Positions 35,197 through 47,145 of a stretch of DNA of 64,000 nt are shown piece by piece. Below the pieces are notes generated by a model, which made no database searches, was not told the origin of the DNA, and saw nothing but the letters and a program-made list of their open reading frames with translations. The position numbers and the translations under genes are program-made. Source of the stretch: Mytilisepta virgata (lineage: Eukaryota > Mollusca > Bivalvia > Mytilida > Mytilidae); contig CM051516.1 in the NCBI GenBank assembly GCA_028015205.1, positions 57,912,230 to 57,976,229 of the forward strand, read 5' to 3'. Positions within the stretch are counted from its first letter, which is position 1. Each line of letters begins with the position of its first letter.

Positions 35197-37167
35197 TCAT
35201 CATAAGGCTCTGCAAAAATGTATTAAATGACTCCCTTTATTTTGATTACCAGAAATATCAATCTGTTTGAGGGGAGGGGCGCAAGTTAAATACCTCATAC
35301 AAAATTGATTAAAAAAACACAAGCTTTCCTTTGTTAATGGACAAAATTTCTAATTTGAAATTAACTTAAATAAGACTAAAATATATTACCTTAATCAGTC
35401 ACTTGACTGTGATGACAGAATGATATTTTAGTCTTGTCTTCGTTGTTCTCCGGAGTTTTGTTAGATGTCTCGATTTTCCCCTCCTTCGAATATCCCTTTG
35501 GTATTTATTGACATTACTTATTATACCGATTTTAATTTATTTAGTATGTCTGGTTACCGAGTTTTAAGTATAAACTCACAATCCAAGTCACTGCGCTGGG
35601 AAAATTAGATCAAGGCCACACTGCTACCAGAGAAAAATATCAAACCAATTATAAATGTTAAAATGAAATGGAATAATCGCCAAGAAGACGACAATAAAAA
35701 AAACTCTAGATGTTCAATTTGCTAAATTCCCAAAATCTCACAGGCCTATGAAAATAATAATCTTGCCCAGTACTACATTCAACCAAAGACAAAAACTAGA
35801 CCAGAATGTTTCAAGAATTCAGGCTTTATATACAATGTCTATATCATGTTATGTAATAAAATTTTGGGTGTGAAATTTTTTCTTAATGAGATCTGTAAAA
35901 AGTAAAGTCAATATGAATACAAACTTCCATGATTAATGCACATAAGGGTGGAAGAATTTTATAAAGTTTAGAAAATTTAAGGCATCAACATTCTTGTTGC
36001 AGTAATTTGATTGTTGTGCTAACAAAGACTTTGTTATTCCGCAAAATTTCCATCAAAAAAATCACAATGGGAAATGACAAATAAACTCTTTTGTCGCAGA
36101 TTTTAGTATATCTGATACCTTGTTAAACAGAAATATTGAGGTCCAAAAAGCACAACTTTTGCTACACGTATATATGTTCATTAAGATAAATCTGATAAAT
36201 ACTAATTTCGATTTTTAATTGCCAGGGCGTCCTTCAAAAATACAAAAATGAGTTAAAATTACATGGATTGGAGGGCCTTTTTATTAATTAGGTCTTTCAG
36301 GCGTTTAAGTAAAGTCAAGAAATACCAAAGAGACATTCGAAGGAGGGGAAAATCGAAACAACTGACAAACTCCGGAGAACAACGAAGCAGTCTCTGCTTC
36401 CTGCAGGACGCCCGCCATGCTGCCCATGTCAAATCCGGTATGAGGAAGGGACATCAATAGGACAGATCCATTTTCATTTTGGAGACGGTTTTTTCATACC
36501 TGTCAACCAAGCTCTCGAGTTGTGAAATATACACTCCATACGCCGGAGCTTCTGGAATGTAGCTGCTCAAAAAAGTTGACAATTGGAAAGTCAAAGTTAT
36601 CCCGTTTGTCGTTAAGTTTTGTATTCAATCTTCCTCTGGTGTCTACTTTTCTTTTTGATATTTTAACTCTTCTTAGTAAAAATAAGCTCCAAGTAACCAA
36701 TAATCTTAACTATGAATTTATCAAGTTAGTCAACAACGAAATAATTTAAAGGTGAAATGATATATCTCCAATTCTTGTGATGTTCTAGCTATTCTGGACC
36801 GGTTGTGTAAATAAATTTATTCCACATGTAGTTTTTTTTCTAGCGTTTTGATTGGCTGTTATGAATTACCGGTACTACTTTTAATTAAACTGTAATTGCA
36901 AACGTAATGTCACAATTATTATTTTTCTATTTACCATACTTATAAAATAATGATCAAATTACAAGATAGTTATTTTATCTGTTACAAATTGTCAATTTAA
37001 AATAGGCGAGTCATGCGGGCGGCGTGTTAATTGATTTGAATTTTCTGTGAGGGGCAAGATGGGTAGTCACAAATTAGTTTTGGAAGAATCATTGGAGAAA
37101 AATGCTCTACCGTTGTTTTTTCTTGGATTACGATATTTCTCCACTCTCGATAGTTAAATTTTTCAAA

Positions 37168-37350
37168 AACGAAACTAGGATTACTGGCTTGTCGCATTGC
37201 GACGGGGAAAATTGACTTTGTGTATCTCTGGTACCACAACCTCATGAAATGATCAGTTAGTGTGCACCTATCATTAACCATTTTGTTCAATGAAACTTAC
37301 AGTCAAATTTCCCCGCCGCATGCGACAAGCCAGTCATCCTAGTTTCGTTT
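37168..37350. repeat. Hairpin with about 50-bp arms
   Basis: CGAAACTAGGATTACTGGCT then TGTCGCATTGCGACGGGGAA at 37168-37211 is mirrored at about 37301-37350 (CCCCGCCGCATGCGACAAGC then CAGTCATCCTAGTTTCG). Confidence 0.7.
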
Positions 37351-39220
37351 TTGATTGTCCAATCAAATACACTGTTACAAAAGCAACGAGGTATCCCATG
37401 ATACAAATTATTGAACGTATTTATAAAATTTTTGAGAACATATATTTAACTTTTATGAACAATTATTTATTTGTATGAACATATGTATTTTTTATGAATT
37501 AAAGAAGTCATCACGTGACTTTGGTAACGTCACATATCATCTATACCATGCCCAAGTAAATTGTATAGAAATGCACTTGGGCGATCAGGTATCGATAAAA
37601 AAAAAACCTACTTTTAGTTCGTGCTCAAAAAATTTTGGTGCTATATAGTACTTTGTCGTATATTTAGAAATATGTTTATGCTATTTGGAAAAATTTAAAT
37701 ATTGGTCTTATCCCTTCTAAATGCTTTTGAAAATTTGTCTTATTTTCTCGTTAAATCCATACTATTAAATCATCTAACTCCGATACATTAGCGTCTGTGT
37801 CGTTTTAAACCTAAAATTGCGATTTAACCAATCATGATGGAAACATTTTGGTGCTATGTGCTAATTAATACAATCATAACTTTTCGAAATATCGTAATTG
37901 CAATAGTTTAATTTTTGATTATATCCCTTCCAAATTGATTTGAAAATTAGCTATTTTGAAATGTGTAATTTTTTACGATTGTTGTGAAATTATTCAAGAT
38001 GGCGCCCATCCCAATCAGCTTATACCTTGTCATAACAAAGTAAATATATATACGAGTAAATAGAATTTATTATATAATATGTCAAATGTTTACAATATAT
38101 AAATACCAAAACGATAAATTATTAATTTAAAATAATTAAAATGTTACTTATCTGACATTTGAAAATATATTTCATCTCTGCATTCTTTGTGACCCCCCTT
38201 ACACACATACACCTTTTTATTAAAATGTTTCACTAAAAAAGGTAGCGTAAAAAATGAAATCACGCTGTTTCTGGTCAGTAAACGGTTTACCTATGTACAT
38301 ACAATGTACCTGTGTACCTTAATTAAGGGTTGGAACAATAAACATCCGGACAGTCAAGGTACAATATACAGGTCAAATCGTTAATTAGTTATAATTACCT
38401 GAATCATACAGCATGTTAAATGCGGAGAACAAATTTCTTTGCATGTTAATTTACTTCAGATATAACTCCAATCAATTTTACAAAACAAAAAGAATTTCAC
38501 TTTTCTTGCGGCTTAAAAAATAAAAAAAAACTTCCACCATAACCCTTTATCACATGTAATTATGTACTTTTGCCAGTTTGTATAAATTGGTGATAAATTT
38601 CATATGAATAATTATTGTCACAATTTCATATATTGGAATTATAATCCATGTGAAATGTTACTACATATTTCAAATAAAAAGTTTTTTAAAGCGAAGACGA
38701 GGAGTACGTGCTATAATCAATACAGAGTTATCGAAGTACGATAAATATCTGGCATGAACGGGGCCAGTACAGTGACGATATTGTGTAACCAGTTAATAAG
38801 TCTAAAGAGAGTTACATAACTTAATTATGACCGATATATTTGTTTTTTTGTGAATATTGCAACGTTTGACACGCCATAAACAACAGTCATTTACAAAATA
38901 TTGTCATTCCAGATGTCATTTCTTTGGTGAAAGGAATAGCTATAACAATAAAAAAAAACTTGACAACAACTTGAACCAATGCTCCATAAAACTTTGATAA
39001 TAGTTAATAATCCTAACAATAAAGAATTTGAGAATATTTTTATCTCTGGATATTGTTATCCATGTCATATTGTTTCTAGACATGCTTACTCTTTCGGAGA
39101 ACCTGTTATTTGTTATTTTACTGTTGTTTAGTATTTTTAATTCACTGTATTTACTGGAAAACCCTATTATTCCCCGCACGTGAATAACCCATCAGGAACA
39201 TTTGTTCGGTATAATAAAAC

Positions 39221-39296
39221 AGTTACGGCCCTTTGAGCGGGAGATATCCAAAATGGGCAACAGGTTGGATATCTCCCTCCTCAGAGGGCCGTAATT
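39221..39296. repeat. Small fold-back repeat
   Basis: Arms GTTACGGCCCTTTGAG and GGAGATATCCAA are mirrored by TTGGATATCTCC and CAGAGGGCCGTAAT. Same design as the fold-backs at 29968 and 59971. Confidence 0.65.
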
Positions 39297-40689
39297 GTAT
39301 ATTAACGCATTTAAGGTAAACGGTCATGACACAACAAAGTTGCATATAAACAATAAAATACAATATAAATTGAATATAGGTTGTTATGAATACACTTTTT
39401 GCTACCGATGTATTTTGAATTAAATTTTGAATTGAACAAATAACAGTCTAAATTACCGCGAAAAATTCTTATCAATTAGATGTGTTTTAAGGAGACCACG
39501 TTCAGTACACAGATTCTTAGTTAAATAATTACTTCAGTAATGATGATACGGTATTCAGTTTCTACTTACACATAACACATGTTACTTCTTACATAGGACT
39601 AATTGACAAACGTTCAAGTAGACACGTACTTTCGGAAATGTATGGAGTGTCTCCTTTAAGTAGATAGTTTCTATTGCACTTTTGTTATTTTGGAATTTGA
39701 ATTTTTCTTAAGACATATTGAGCTATTTATTTCATTAATTTTTTAACATTCAACGCAACTGACGAGACACAATTGGTTTAAATTTTCATATATATATATA
39801 CACACAATTGGAATAATATAATTTTAAACATAGATACATTTTCTTAGTAGAAACTTCAAATAATCTTTAGTTTACAAATTATATTTACAAAGCATATATT
39901 TGAATTGTATATAACATAAAAGGTGAATATTTTATAGAATCTGTCTGTTGCATTAATTGCTTAGATAATTTACTGATATTTGCAAGGTAATATTTGGAAG
40001 TTGATCAGATAGTAATCTAAACTTAAAGGTGCAGATAAAAAATCCACTCGTATACAGAGCGTGAAAGAAGCCTATATTACATCTAAATACGTGATAATGA
40101 CAGCATTCCATTACAAATCAAACAATACAATTGTATGAAAATAGAATGAAAGAACATTACAAAATTTGTGAATGTTTGCTTGAGTGGTAATTTGCCAGTA
40201 TTTTCTGCGTATGGCGTCTGCATTTCACAGTTTTGCAATACTCGTGGGCATGTATACGTTATGTGACTTCAAAGGAGAGTATTATTGATGAAACAAAAGT
40301 TTGTCAGTCAGGGTTTTATCAGGGATAGACTGTTGTCAGACATTTTAACATTATAACTGGAATTCATGAATGCTGTCGATTTCATTTGAACTCCATGACG
40401 AGATGTCATTAAATTAATTAAAGGCATGTTATTTCTGATTATTTCCTTTAATAAAGTTTTTGATCAGCAGCAACGAGTCCTTAGTATTTTTACAGTATTG
40501 TTACGAAACGTTTTGAACCATCGTCCGAACCGGTCTTGGTTTCAGACGATGGTTTTGACCCTGTAATCTTAAATTATGTACCGTTCAAACATATTCGTGG
40601 TTTCTAGCTAGCGGTTACCTTGGTGGTAATAATACTGTATTGGCTTTCATAGCGTGTTTCATACATCAAAGGGATAATAGGTACTGTTT

Positions 40690-40935
40690 GACTGATACTA
40701 TAAATACTGTAAGTATATAATAGTTCTACTATTTCGCTAAATGCTGTAAGTATATTAGGGGTTTCTCCTGCTAGCCTCACTGTTAGTATATTTTGGTTCT
40801 ATTGCTTGCTAAAATACTGTTAGCATATTATGATTTTGACGTTTGATTAAATACTGTTAGTATATTATGTAAATACTGCTACTGTGCTAGTATATGATGG
40901 TTATGACGCTTGGCTGAAAACTGTAATACTATTTA
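40690..40935. repeat. Degenerate tandem repeat, unit about 50-60 bp
   Basis: Four to five loose copies of AATACTGTTAGTATATTATG followed by TTTTGACGCTTGGCTAA-like sequence. Confidence 0.5.
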
Positions 40936-42666
40936 GGCTGTTAATATGTCTTCGATAGATATATTCCGTGTTCATTTGAACACGGGCTTCATTAAAGAGA
41001 CTTTAATGATTGAAATGCATTTTAGATGCATGAAATTTTTTAATTACAAAATATTCACTCCATAAAATGTTTGGTTTTTATGACGATAAATTCTGGCATG
41101 GAATAGCATATTTAGATCCTCCTTTTAGCTTTAATATACTTATTCAGATTTATTTCATGTTTAAAGAAAAGGTTTAATAAAGAAAAAGATGGTGATTTGA
41201 ACGAATTGTGATCAAAATCATCGGAAGTTATTTTAAGTTGAGAGCCCAAAATAGAGTTGGACAGTAATCAAGCTTCAGATGATAGAAAATTGTATATCGA
41301 TGGAAGATTTTCATGTTTATTTTTGTATATCATCCTTATGGTCAGTCTCAATAATATATGAAGCCATATATTCTTTTACATTTGAAAAAAAAATCAGCTG
41401 AATATAAAAATCCATGTAATCGTATATTGTAAAAGTGTTCAGAGACAACTTTTTGGACTGATCTTATAAATATTTATTATTTTAGAATTACAACTGATGA
41501 GTAGACTACTAGCGACGGGAACCTTGCAGGCCTGTTTCTTTTAGAAATCCAGCGATTTGTTTATTTGGTCATTCAAGAAGACAAATATAATCTTTCGCAG
41601 TATTGTATTTTGTATGCTTCCACTTCCTAAAAGATTGCAAATGCTTGTATTCAGTATGTTTTTCAACTTCATACTAGCTTTCAAATGCTGTCCATTTATC
41701 ATATACAAGAGCAAGTTGCTTGTTATCAAACTTAGAGTTAAATTTAACTTTTGAATACAGTAGTTATGTCCTGGTTGAACAAGCTAAGATGCAAATGCTG
41801 GAATATTGGTTATCGTTATCGATCGAAATGTGCTAATACTTACATAATTTTTGAAAGTCGATTCTTAAGGCGGATATATTTATAGAGTAATTGTCTCTCA
41901 AAATGTGGGATGAATTGACATTTTTGTGTCGTTTTCCCGTTCTTTGTTTACCGACAGGCACACTTGGCTACTCAAGTGACTACTCCCATGTAAGAGTTTG
42001 TGTTATTTGATAAATATTTTATGTTCTTTTGAGTTTACGAATTAGAACATAATATCAATTAAATGTCCCCACAGACAACAAGACATTAATAAGTCACTAT
42101 TGGTCAGTTCTTTTTGTTAATTGAAGATATGCACTGGGCTAAAATATTAATAAAAACTATATTATTGTTTTAGAGAAAGCACAGAGATATTTACATTCAA
42201 AGTAAATCTGAAGATGAAACACCAATAGTTCTTTGTTCTTTATATTAAACATGTATAAATAGATATAAAATACACAATTTTCACTCAATTTAGCTTTTTT
42301 ATATAAAATAATATTTTAAAAAAAAAGATTATTCAACAACACTGCAGTATTAAACAATGTAATCATAAGTAATCAAAAGCAATCATGACTACTTTACAGA
42401 AAAGTAAGCAGCAGATAGCAATTCGACAACAGCTCCATTTATAATAAACTAAACAAAACTAGAACAAGACAGCACATAAACTAAAGCAATAACAATGTAA
42501 ACTTCCATTAAAAACCGGAAGTGTCATCAGGTATTGAAGAGGCAAAATCTTCATTGTGTTTAACAAAACTGTGTAGTTGACCTTGAAAGTTCATTTAGAA
42601 TTTGGAAATACACATAAATTTTATATTTGAATCATCAGTACAAGCACAATGTGGAGAATTAATATA

Positions 42667-43166
42667 TCAATATATACGAAATCCAGAAAATGTCGTGATG
42701 GGGATATTGTGTGTATAATATCCATCTCCAGAAAACTTCTTTACCCAGACCTTGTCTCCTTTGCTAAGGCGTACAAGTACCATGTTTGTCCCGGTTTGAT
42801 ATACGTTTGATGATGATTGCCACCCCATGCCTCTTACCATAGAACTTCCATTTAATACAATATCAAATTGAATGTTCTTATTGTGGTACGATTGAAGAGC
42901 AACATAGAAAACAAATGTACCTTCTATTGGGGAGGTGAAGATCCCAGTGGAGGTACTATATCCTCCTCCTAACTCAAATATAACTTCTTTAAACACTAGA
43001 TTTCCAGTCCAAGAACTGCTGGGTGAAATTACTCCTACAGTAAAACCGACCATAGCCTTCAAGTGATATATCTCTAATGACTTTACTGTTAGAGAAGTCT
43101 TTGTCTGGTCTTGTATCCATCTCTGTACAGTCTCTTGTAAATTATTTATCGTGTTGTTGATGTCAA
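42667..43166 (-). CDS. C1q gene 4, exon 2 (C1q domain)
   Basis: Acceptor TACTTCAG|TTGAC at 43167. The 500-nt exon has the same phase as the other C1q exons and ends at a TAA at 42669-42667. It encodes the hinge (helical, NTINNLQETVQRW) and a full C1q domain with TGIFTSPIEGTFVFY and FSGFRIY. It is more diverged than the C1q exons of genes 1-3 and 5 (for example two residues shorter in the SSSSWTGN loop). Its partner exon 1 is the nearest upstream stalk exon at 52456-51712, separated by an 8.5-kb intron that contains the Polinton-like element. Confidence 0.82.
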
Positions 43167-44008
43167 CTGAAGTAAAAATAACATTCATCTTATAAATATA
43201 GCTGTAATAAAAACATTGGATGAGCTATACCATTATTATTTAAAATATAAAAAGGACACAAATATACGGATTTCCCAGTTGAAAATTACCAGAACGTTAA
43301 AGGGGCATAACATATTGTTAAGTCTTGCGCACCATATATAATTTTAAAAGATTTATCTACCTTGGAAATTGTGAGACGAATTTTTTTTTGCACTTGCAAC
43401 TTTATATTGATTTTTGACCATATTTGGACCTCCCATGGAGTAAGTGAAAGGAATGCAATAAGCAATAAAGTGGATAACTAACAGGAAAGTTATTCAAGTA
43501 TTCAAAGATTGACCATAAATGTTCATTGAACTATATGACTGGAAAACATGACGTTTTATGCACATAATAACCCTCATATAAGCTTTAGGAATTTTACCAA
43601 ATACTGTTACATGAAAACTTAGACAGAATTAAAAGTTATATCCTAAAAACAATAGTTTATACGAAAATTATTAACCTTAGCAAATAAACTGCTTATGTAT
43701 TCGTTGTAGCTATTTTGTAAATTGTGCAAACAATGCATCTCTGTGACTTTAACACAACAAATGTTAAGATTGGGAATAGAAAAGTGATGTTCCATATAGC
43801 TTTAACTTTAGGTGTGTACATGTGCATGCATGTTTTGATTTCGTGTCAAGAATTTATCCAGCATAACCTTTAAAAAGGTTATTATCTACAAACTCTATAA
43901 ACATCTTCAGCGAAGATAATATATCCGCGAATTAAGTTATTGGGTAAGGGGCCGGTTGTACAATTATAGCATTTCTTAATTGTTGGTTATACATTGCATA
44001 TATAGAAG

Positions 44009-44567
44009 ATGGCAGTTTTTAAGTCTACATAAATATTCTCTTCTATTCAAAGGTCACAGTATAATGAATGTAGTGGATTCATTTTCGGTACCTCTTGGAG
44101 TTTGGGTTCTCTGACGTTATTAACTTGCTGTCATTTATCAAATTACAAAATGGGTCTCAAACGTTGTTTTTTACACGGTCACCCATCGTCGGAAACCCTT
44201 GGCCGGCCGCGCTTACGACGTGTAGCAAAGCGTAAGCGCGACTGGCCGTTGGATTCCGACGATGACGGCCACTGGGATTCTCAAAAATATGGCAGTTTTT
44301 AAGTCTACATAAATATTTTCTTCTATTCAAAGATCACAGTATAATGAATGTAGTGGACACATTTTCGGTACCTCTTGGAGTTTGGGTTATCTGACGTTAT
44401 TAACGTGCTTCATTTATCAATTACAAAATGGGTCTCAAACGTTGTTTATTACACGGCCACCCATCGTCGGAAACCCACGGCTGGTTGCGCTTACGATATG
44501 TAACAAAGCGTAAGCGCGACCGGCCGTGGGATTCCGACGATGATAGCCATTGAGGTTCTCAAAAATA
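44009..44567. repeat. 280-bp tandem duplication containing a strong hairpin
   Basis: Copies 44009-44288 and 44289-44567. Each carries a palindrome (44184-44264 and 44462-44543) with arms CATCGTCGGAAACCC, TGGCCGGCCGCGCTTACG and the mirror CGTAAGCGCGACTGGCC, GGATTCCGACGATG. It is much more GC-rich than its surroundings. Confidence 0.85.
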
Positions 44568-45661
44568 CTTCAAGTTTTAAACAAAATAAATCAAAATTTA
44601 TTTTAAATTAAGTTTGTAAATTCATAATTATTTTAGAAGTCTTACTAGTATAAATATAAATTTTAAAAATGCTGTAATGCTTCCCATATCAAGGATTTAA
44701 ATAGTCTAGTGTTTAAATCCTTGTCTATATGTCGGAATTTGAATTAAATTTATTTGAAATGCACAATTGTACCTTAGGGTTGATTGCATACAGAAAAATA
44801 TATACAAACAATATAGAAGAATTAGACATTAAAGGAATCGATAAAAAAAGGGTGAGTGAAGTCACTTGCAAATCTTCAAGGTGTGCACTGATGGAAAATT
44901 AATTTTACTTTCTTCAATGTCTCATTACATGCATTAAATCTTCTAATCTTTATTATCAGGTTGTAAAAGGTTACATACATATTAATTTTCACAACTGTTA
45001 AAACTGTTAAATTGGGAATGTTTGATGGCCATCATATGAATCTGTGAGAAAGTAAGCTTTGAAGAGAGTCTAGTATGAATATTTACATTGAATGGATGTG
45101 TATTTAAATATGAGTTCAGTATATTTTTTTTATTTTTCAATGTAAAGTTTATTTTAAAAAAAAACGGGGGGAAATGTATTACTTCGGAAAACGAAAATTT
45201 TATCATCATTTTCAATTAGAATGGGAATAAAATAAAACTAAATTATTTTGTTAAAGTTGTATTCTTCAAAATACATATCAGGGGTTTATTTAGTGCTGAA
45301 TTATCACGACTCTGTGTACTGCAATACAGAACTTTTTAGATTGGGACCAATCGTCAAAATCGTAAAAAAGACATAACGGCTTTATCAGGCCATTATTTGA
45401 GGTCGAATGGTTGAATCGACCAATAAAATGACCGTTCCATTTCTAATTCATCGCAAAAAGTTTTTTCATATTATTGTGTCGAGGCTGACCTTAATTTAGC
45501 CAATCGCAATTGTGAAATATATATAGCTGACCTAAATCAGCTCGTCTCACGAGTATCGCAATTGTGAAATATTTATAGCTGGCCTAAATCAACTCGTCTC
45601 ACCAGTATTTTCTTATTATAGGATATATAATAATTGCAAAATGCTACTACGGAGGTTGGAC

Positions 45662-45667
45662 AAGATC
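45662..45667. other. Left target-site duplication of the Polinton-like element
   Basis: AAGATC at 45662-45667 against AAGATT at 51259-51264: six bases with one mismatch, the size typical of Polintons. Confidence 0.6.
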
Positions 45668-45879
45668 AGTAGTAGGGGATGGGATCTTTTAGCCCCATTA
45701 AAAAAGTAAGGCGTTAAGGCGCACCCAAATATGGTCATGCCCCGCCCCCCTTTCCATATATGGACATACGCCCCTCCCCCTTTTCTATATATGGACATCC
45801 GCCTCGCCACCGACGCGAGTCATTAGATCATCGCGCAGTCCTTATTTGATCAACAAAGTCTTATGAGTCATCAAGACGC
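45668..45879 (+). repeat. Left terminal inverted repeat (212 bp)
   Basis: Begins AGTAGTAGGGGATGGGATCT and ends GTCATCAAGACGC. It includes paired CCATATATGGACAT blocks and an ATGAGTCAT (AP-1-like) site at 45864-45872. Confidence 0.92.
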
Positions 45880-46000
45880 AGAATGGTATACGCGAGTCAT
45901 CGCGCAGTCCTTATTTGGTCAACAAAGTCTTATACGAGTCATCAAGACACCAAATGGTAAATACGCGAGTCATCGCTCAGTCCTTATTTGGTCACGTTAA
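45814..46000 (+). repeat. Three direct repeats of about 75 bp at the TIR/promoter junction
   Basis: Units begin CGCGAGTCAT at 45814, 45891 and 45964 and share GCGCAGTCCTTATTTG, CAACAAAGTCTTA and GAGTCATCAAGAC. The last unit is truncated. They lie directly upstream of the CARD gene and straddle the inner TIR edge, as expected of an enhancer or replication/terminal-protein region (inference). A CCAAT box follows at about 46028. Confidence 0.75.
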
Positions 46001-46100
46001 CCCTGTACCACGTGATCAAAAATCATCCAATCAAAAATATCGAATTTTATTTGAAAGCGGGTAGAAACGATCCTCTTTCATTTCATCATTATCCGTTCAC

Positions 46101-46373
46101 ATGGACAGACGTGATCAAAAGAAGCTTCTGAGCCATTTAGTAAGATTAGTCGAAGAAATACCCACGGAGGAAGTCGTTAATTATTTGGTAGCACAACGTA
46201 TTTTGAACCTAGATCTTGCCGAGGACATCGTCTATCAAAACACGAGTAGACGTAAAAACAGACAATTGATCTTCACCCTGACGAGAAGAGGGCCACGTGC
46301 CTATAGACTCTTTATCGAAGCTCTTCGAGTCCACGAGTGTGTAGATTTAGCAGATTTATTGGAATGCACCTGA
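46101..46373 (+). CDS. CARD (death-fold) protein of the Polinton-like element
   Basis: 90 aa, almost entirely one domain. The six-helix CARD pattern is visible: LLSHLVRLVEEI, then EEVVNYLVAQRILNLDLAED (the 'L..L...vLt..d.e.I' core), then NRQLIFTLTRRGPRAYRLFI (the conserved 'll..L..rGp.af..F...L' segment), and a final L-x-x-L-L helix. CARDs mediate homotypic assembly of apoptosis and inflammatory complexes. A stand-alone CARD in a virus-like element could act as a decoy for host CARD signalling (inference). It is first in a packed gene row; its last 10 nt overlap the start of the next gene. The start is the first ATG after the promoter repeats. Divergent DED/DEATH folds are the alternative. 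Confidence 0.72.
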   Translation: MDRRDQKKLLSHLVRLVEEIPTEEVVNYLVAQRILNLDLAEDIVYQNTSRRKNRQLIFTLTRRGPRAYRLFIEALRVHECVDLADLLECT

Positions 46374-46618
46374 CAAACGTCGTCGCACAAGCCGGTTTGT
46401 CATGTTCCATCGATTTACGTGCGTTGACCTATCGTTTGTCAAACGTCCGCTACGATCCTCGTTCGTTTTCGGGACTGATCTGGCAACATCGAAAGATTGG
46501 AGGAAACTGTCTGTTATTTTCTAACGGAACCATTAACTGTAACGGAAAATGTCAATCCATACAAGAGGCTAGACTCCGCGTGCGTCGATACGCTAGAGTT
46601 CTACAACGCATGGGTTAA
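46364..46618 (+). CDS. TBP-like protein with a single half-repeat
   Basis: 84 aa from the ATG at 46364. It matches one half of the TATA-binding protein saddle: NVVAQAGLSCSIDLRALTYR ('v..v..g..ldL..ia....n'), NVRYDPRSFSGLIW ('n.eY.P.rF..li.r'), then LLFSNGTINCNGKCQS ('lifssGk.v.tG.ks'), then RLRVRRYARVLQRMG ('a.....ka...i..lG'). Cellular TBP has two such repeats, so this would have to dimerise to form a saddle (inference). TBP-like proteins occur in some large DNA viruses. The start overlaps the CARD stop (ATGCACCTGA) in another frame, which raises the possibility of coupled translation or frameshifting. It could direct transcription of element genes. Confidence 0.72.
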   Translation: MHLTNVVAQAGLSCSIDLRALTYRLSNVRYDPRSFSGLIWQHRKIGGNCLLFSNGTINCNGKCQSIQEARLRVRRYARVLQRMG

Positions 46619-46677
46619 TGCGGTGGTGGTGGTGGATGTGGTGGTGTGATAAAAGTTTATAAGAGGAGACAGAAAAG

Positions 46678-47130
46678 ATGTACATTTCATACACGATGGA
46701 AGAGTTTTACCTGTTTGTCAATAGCAGCGATTCGCTGGAGCACTTCCCTCAAAATAACGGAGGTCAGTTCAGAATAATGCTACCGAAGACTTACTCCATG
46801 GATGGATTGTGGGAATGTGCCTTGCTAGAGTTGACGTTCGTGCCTGCATTCGAATCACCAACGAAAAGGATTTACGTGTGCAGCGATGTGGTTGGGGATT
46901 GGTCTTACGTTAGAGACAACTTCCAACCTCTCTTACAGTCTGTGTCCGTACGAAACGAAGAGATAACGGATATTGTCTTTGAACGACCTCGCTACGTAAT
47001 GGTCCGTAACAGCGACATGAAAACGATGGAAATTACCTTAAAAGACGATCGGTTAAACATCTGTCGATGTAAGGATGATCACGTGTTCTGTTTGTTCCAC
47101 TTCCAAAAAGTTATAAGAGGAAGAGAGTAA
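46678..47130 (+). CDS. Unrecognised 150-aa protein of the Polinton-like element
   Basis: The ORF lies between the TBP-like and ATPase genes (gaps of 59 and 15 nt). The start is ATG 46678, or 46693 (MEEFYLFVNSS). The N-terminal part has YLFVNSSDSLEHFPQN, then F-x-I-x-L-P, then GLWECALLELTFVP: short beta strands with a conserved-looking W-E-C-A-L. I associate this pattern with proteins next to packaging ATPases in animal Polinton/adintovirus-type elements, where a virion role would be plausible, but I cannot verify that. The C-terminal half contains Cys134, Cys136 and Cys142 (ICRCKDDHVFC), a possible metal site. No signal peptide or membrane segment. Confidence 0.6.
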   Translation: MYISYTMEEFYLFVNSSDSLEHFPQNNGGQFRIMLPKTYSMDGLWECALLELTFVPAFESPTKRIYVCSDVVGDWSYVRDNFQPLLQSVSVRNEEITDIVFERPRYVMVRNSDMKTMEITLKDDRLNICRCKDDHVFCLFHFQKVIRGRE

Positions 47131-47145
47131 TACGGATCGTTAAAG

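Larger units (their letters stand above)
35197..42590. other. Long gene-poor flank between C1q gene 3 and gene 4 exon 2
   Basis: Positions 35.2-36.8 kb match the flank of gene 2, including the inverted pair of the dispersed GAAATACCAAAGAGACATTCG repeat (35431-35530 and 36310-36400). Positions 36.8-38.9 kb are not seen elsewhere in the window apart from a hairpin at 37168-37350. Positions 38.88-40.7 kb match 22.1-24.1 kb. Positions 40.7-42.6 kb hold a degenerate tandem repeat and AT-rich DNA. No gene recognised. Confidence 0.5.
43167..45667. other. C1q gene 4 intron, part downstream of the Polinton-like insertion
   Basis: AT-rich intron DNA without genes. It contains the 280-bp palindromic tandem repeat (44009-44567) and a 52-bp tandem duplication (45504-45607, unit TCGCAATTGTGAAATAT ... 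CTCGTCTCAC). Confidence 0.6.

Noticed and set aside
36263..36460. 65-aa basic ORF
   Set aside because: Part of a widely dispersed repeat that also occurs inverted at 35431-35530 and near 21600; no protein family recognised.
44102..44302. 66-aa ORF with a basic/acidic tail
   Set aside because: It is the translation of the GC-rich palindrome; the second copy of the repeat does not keep the frame.
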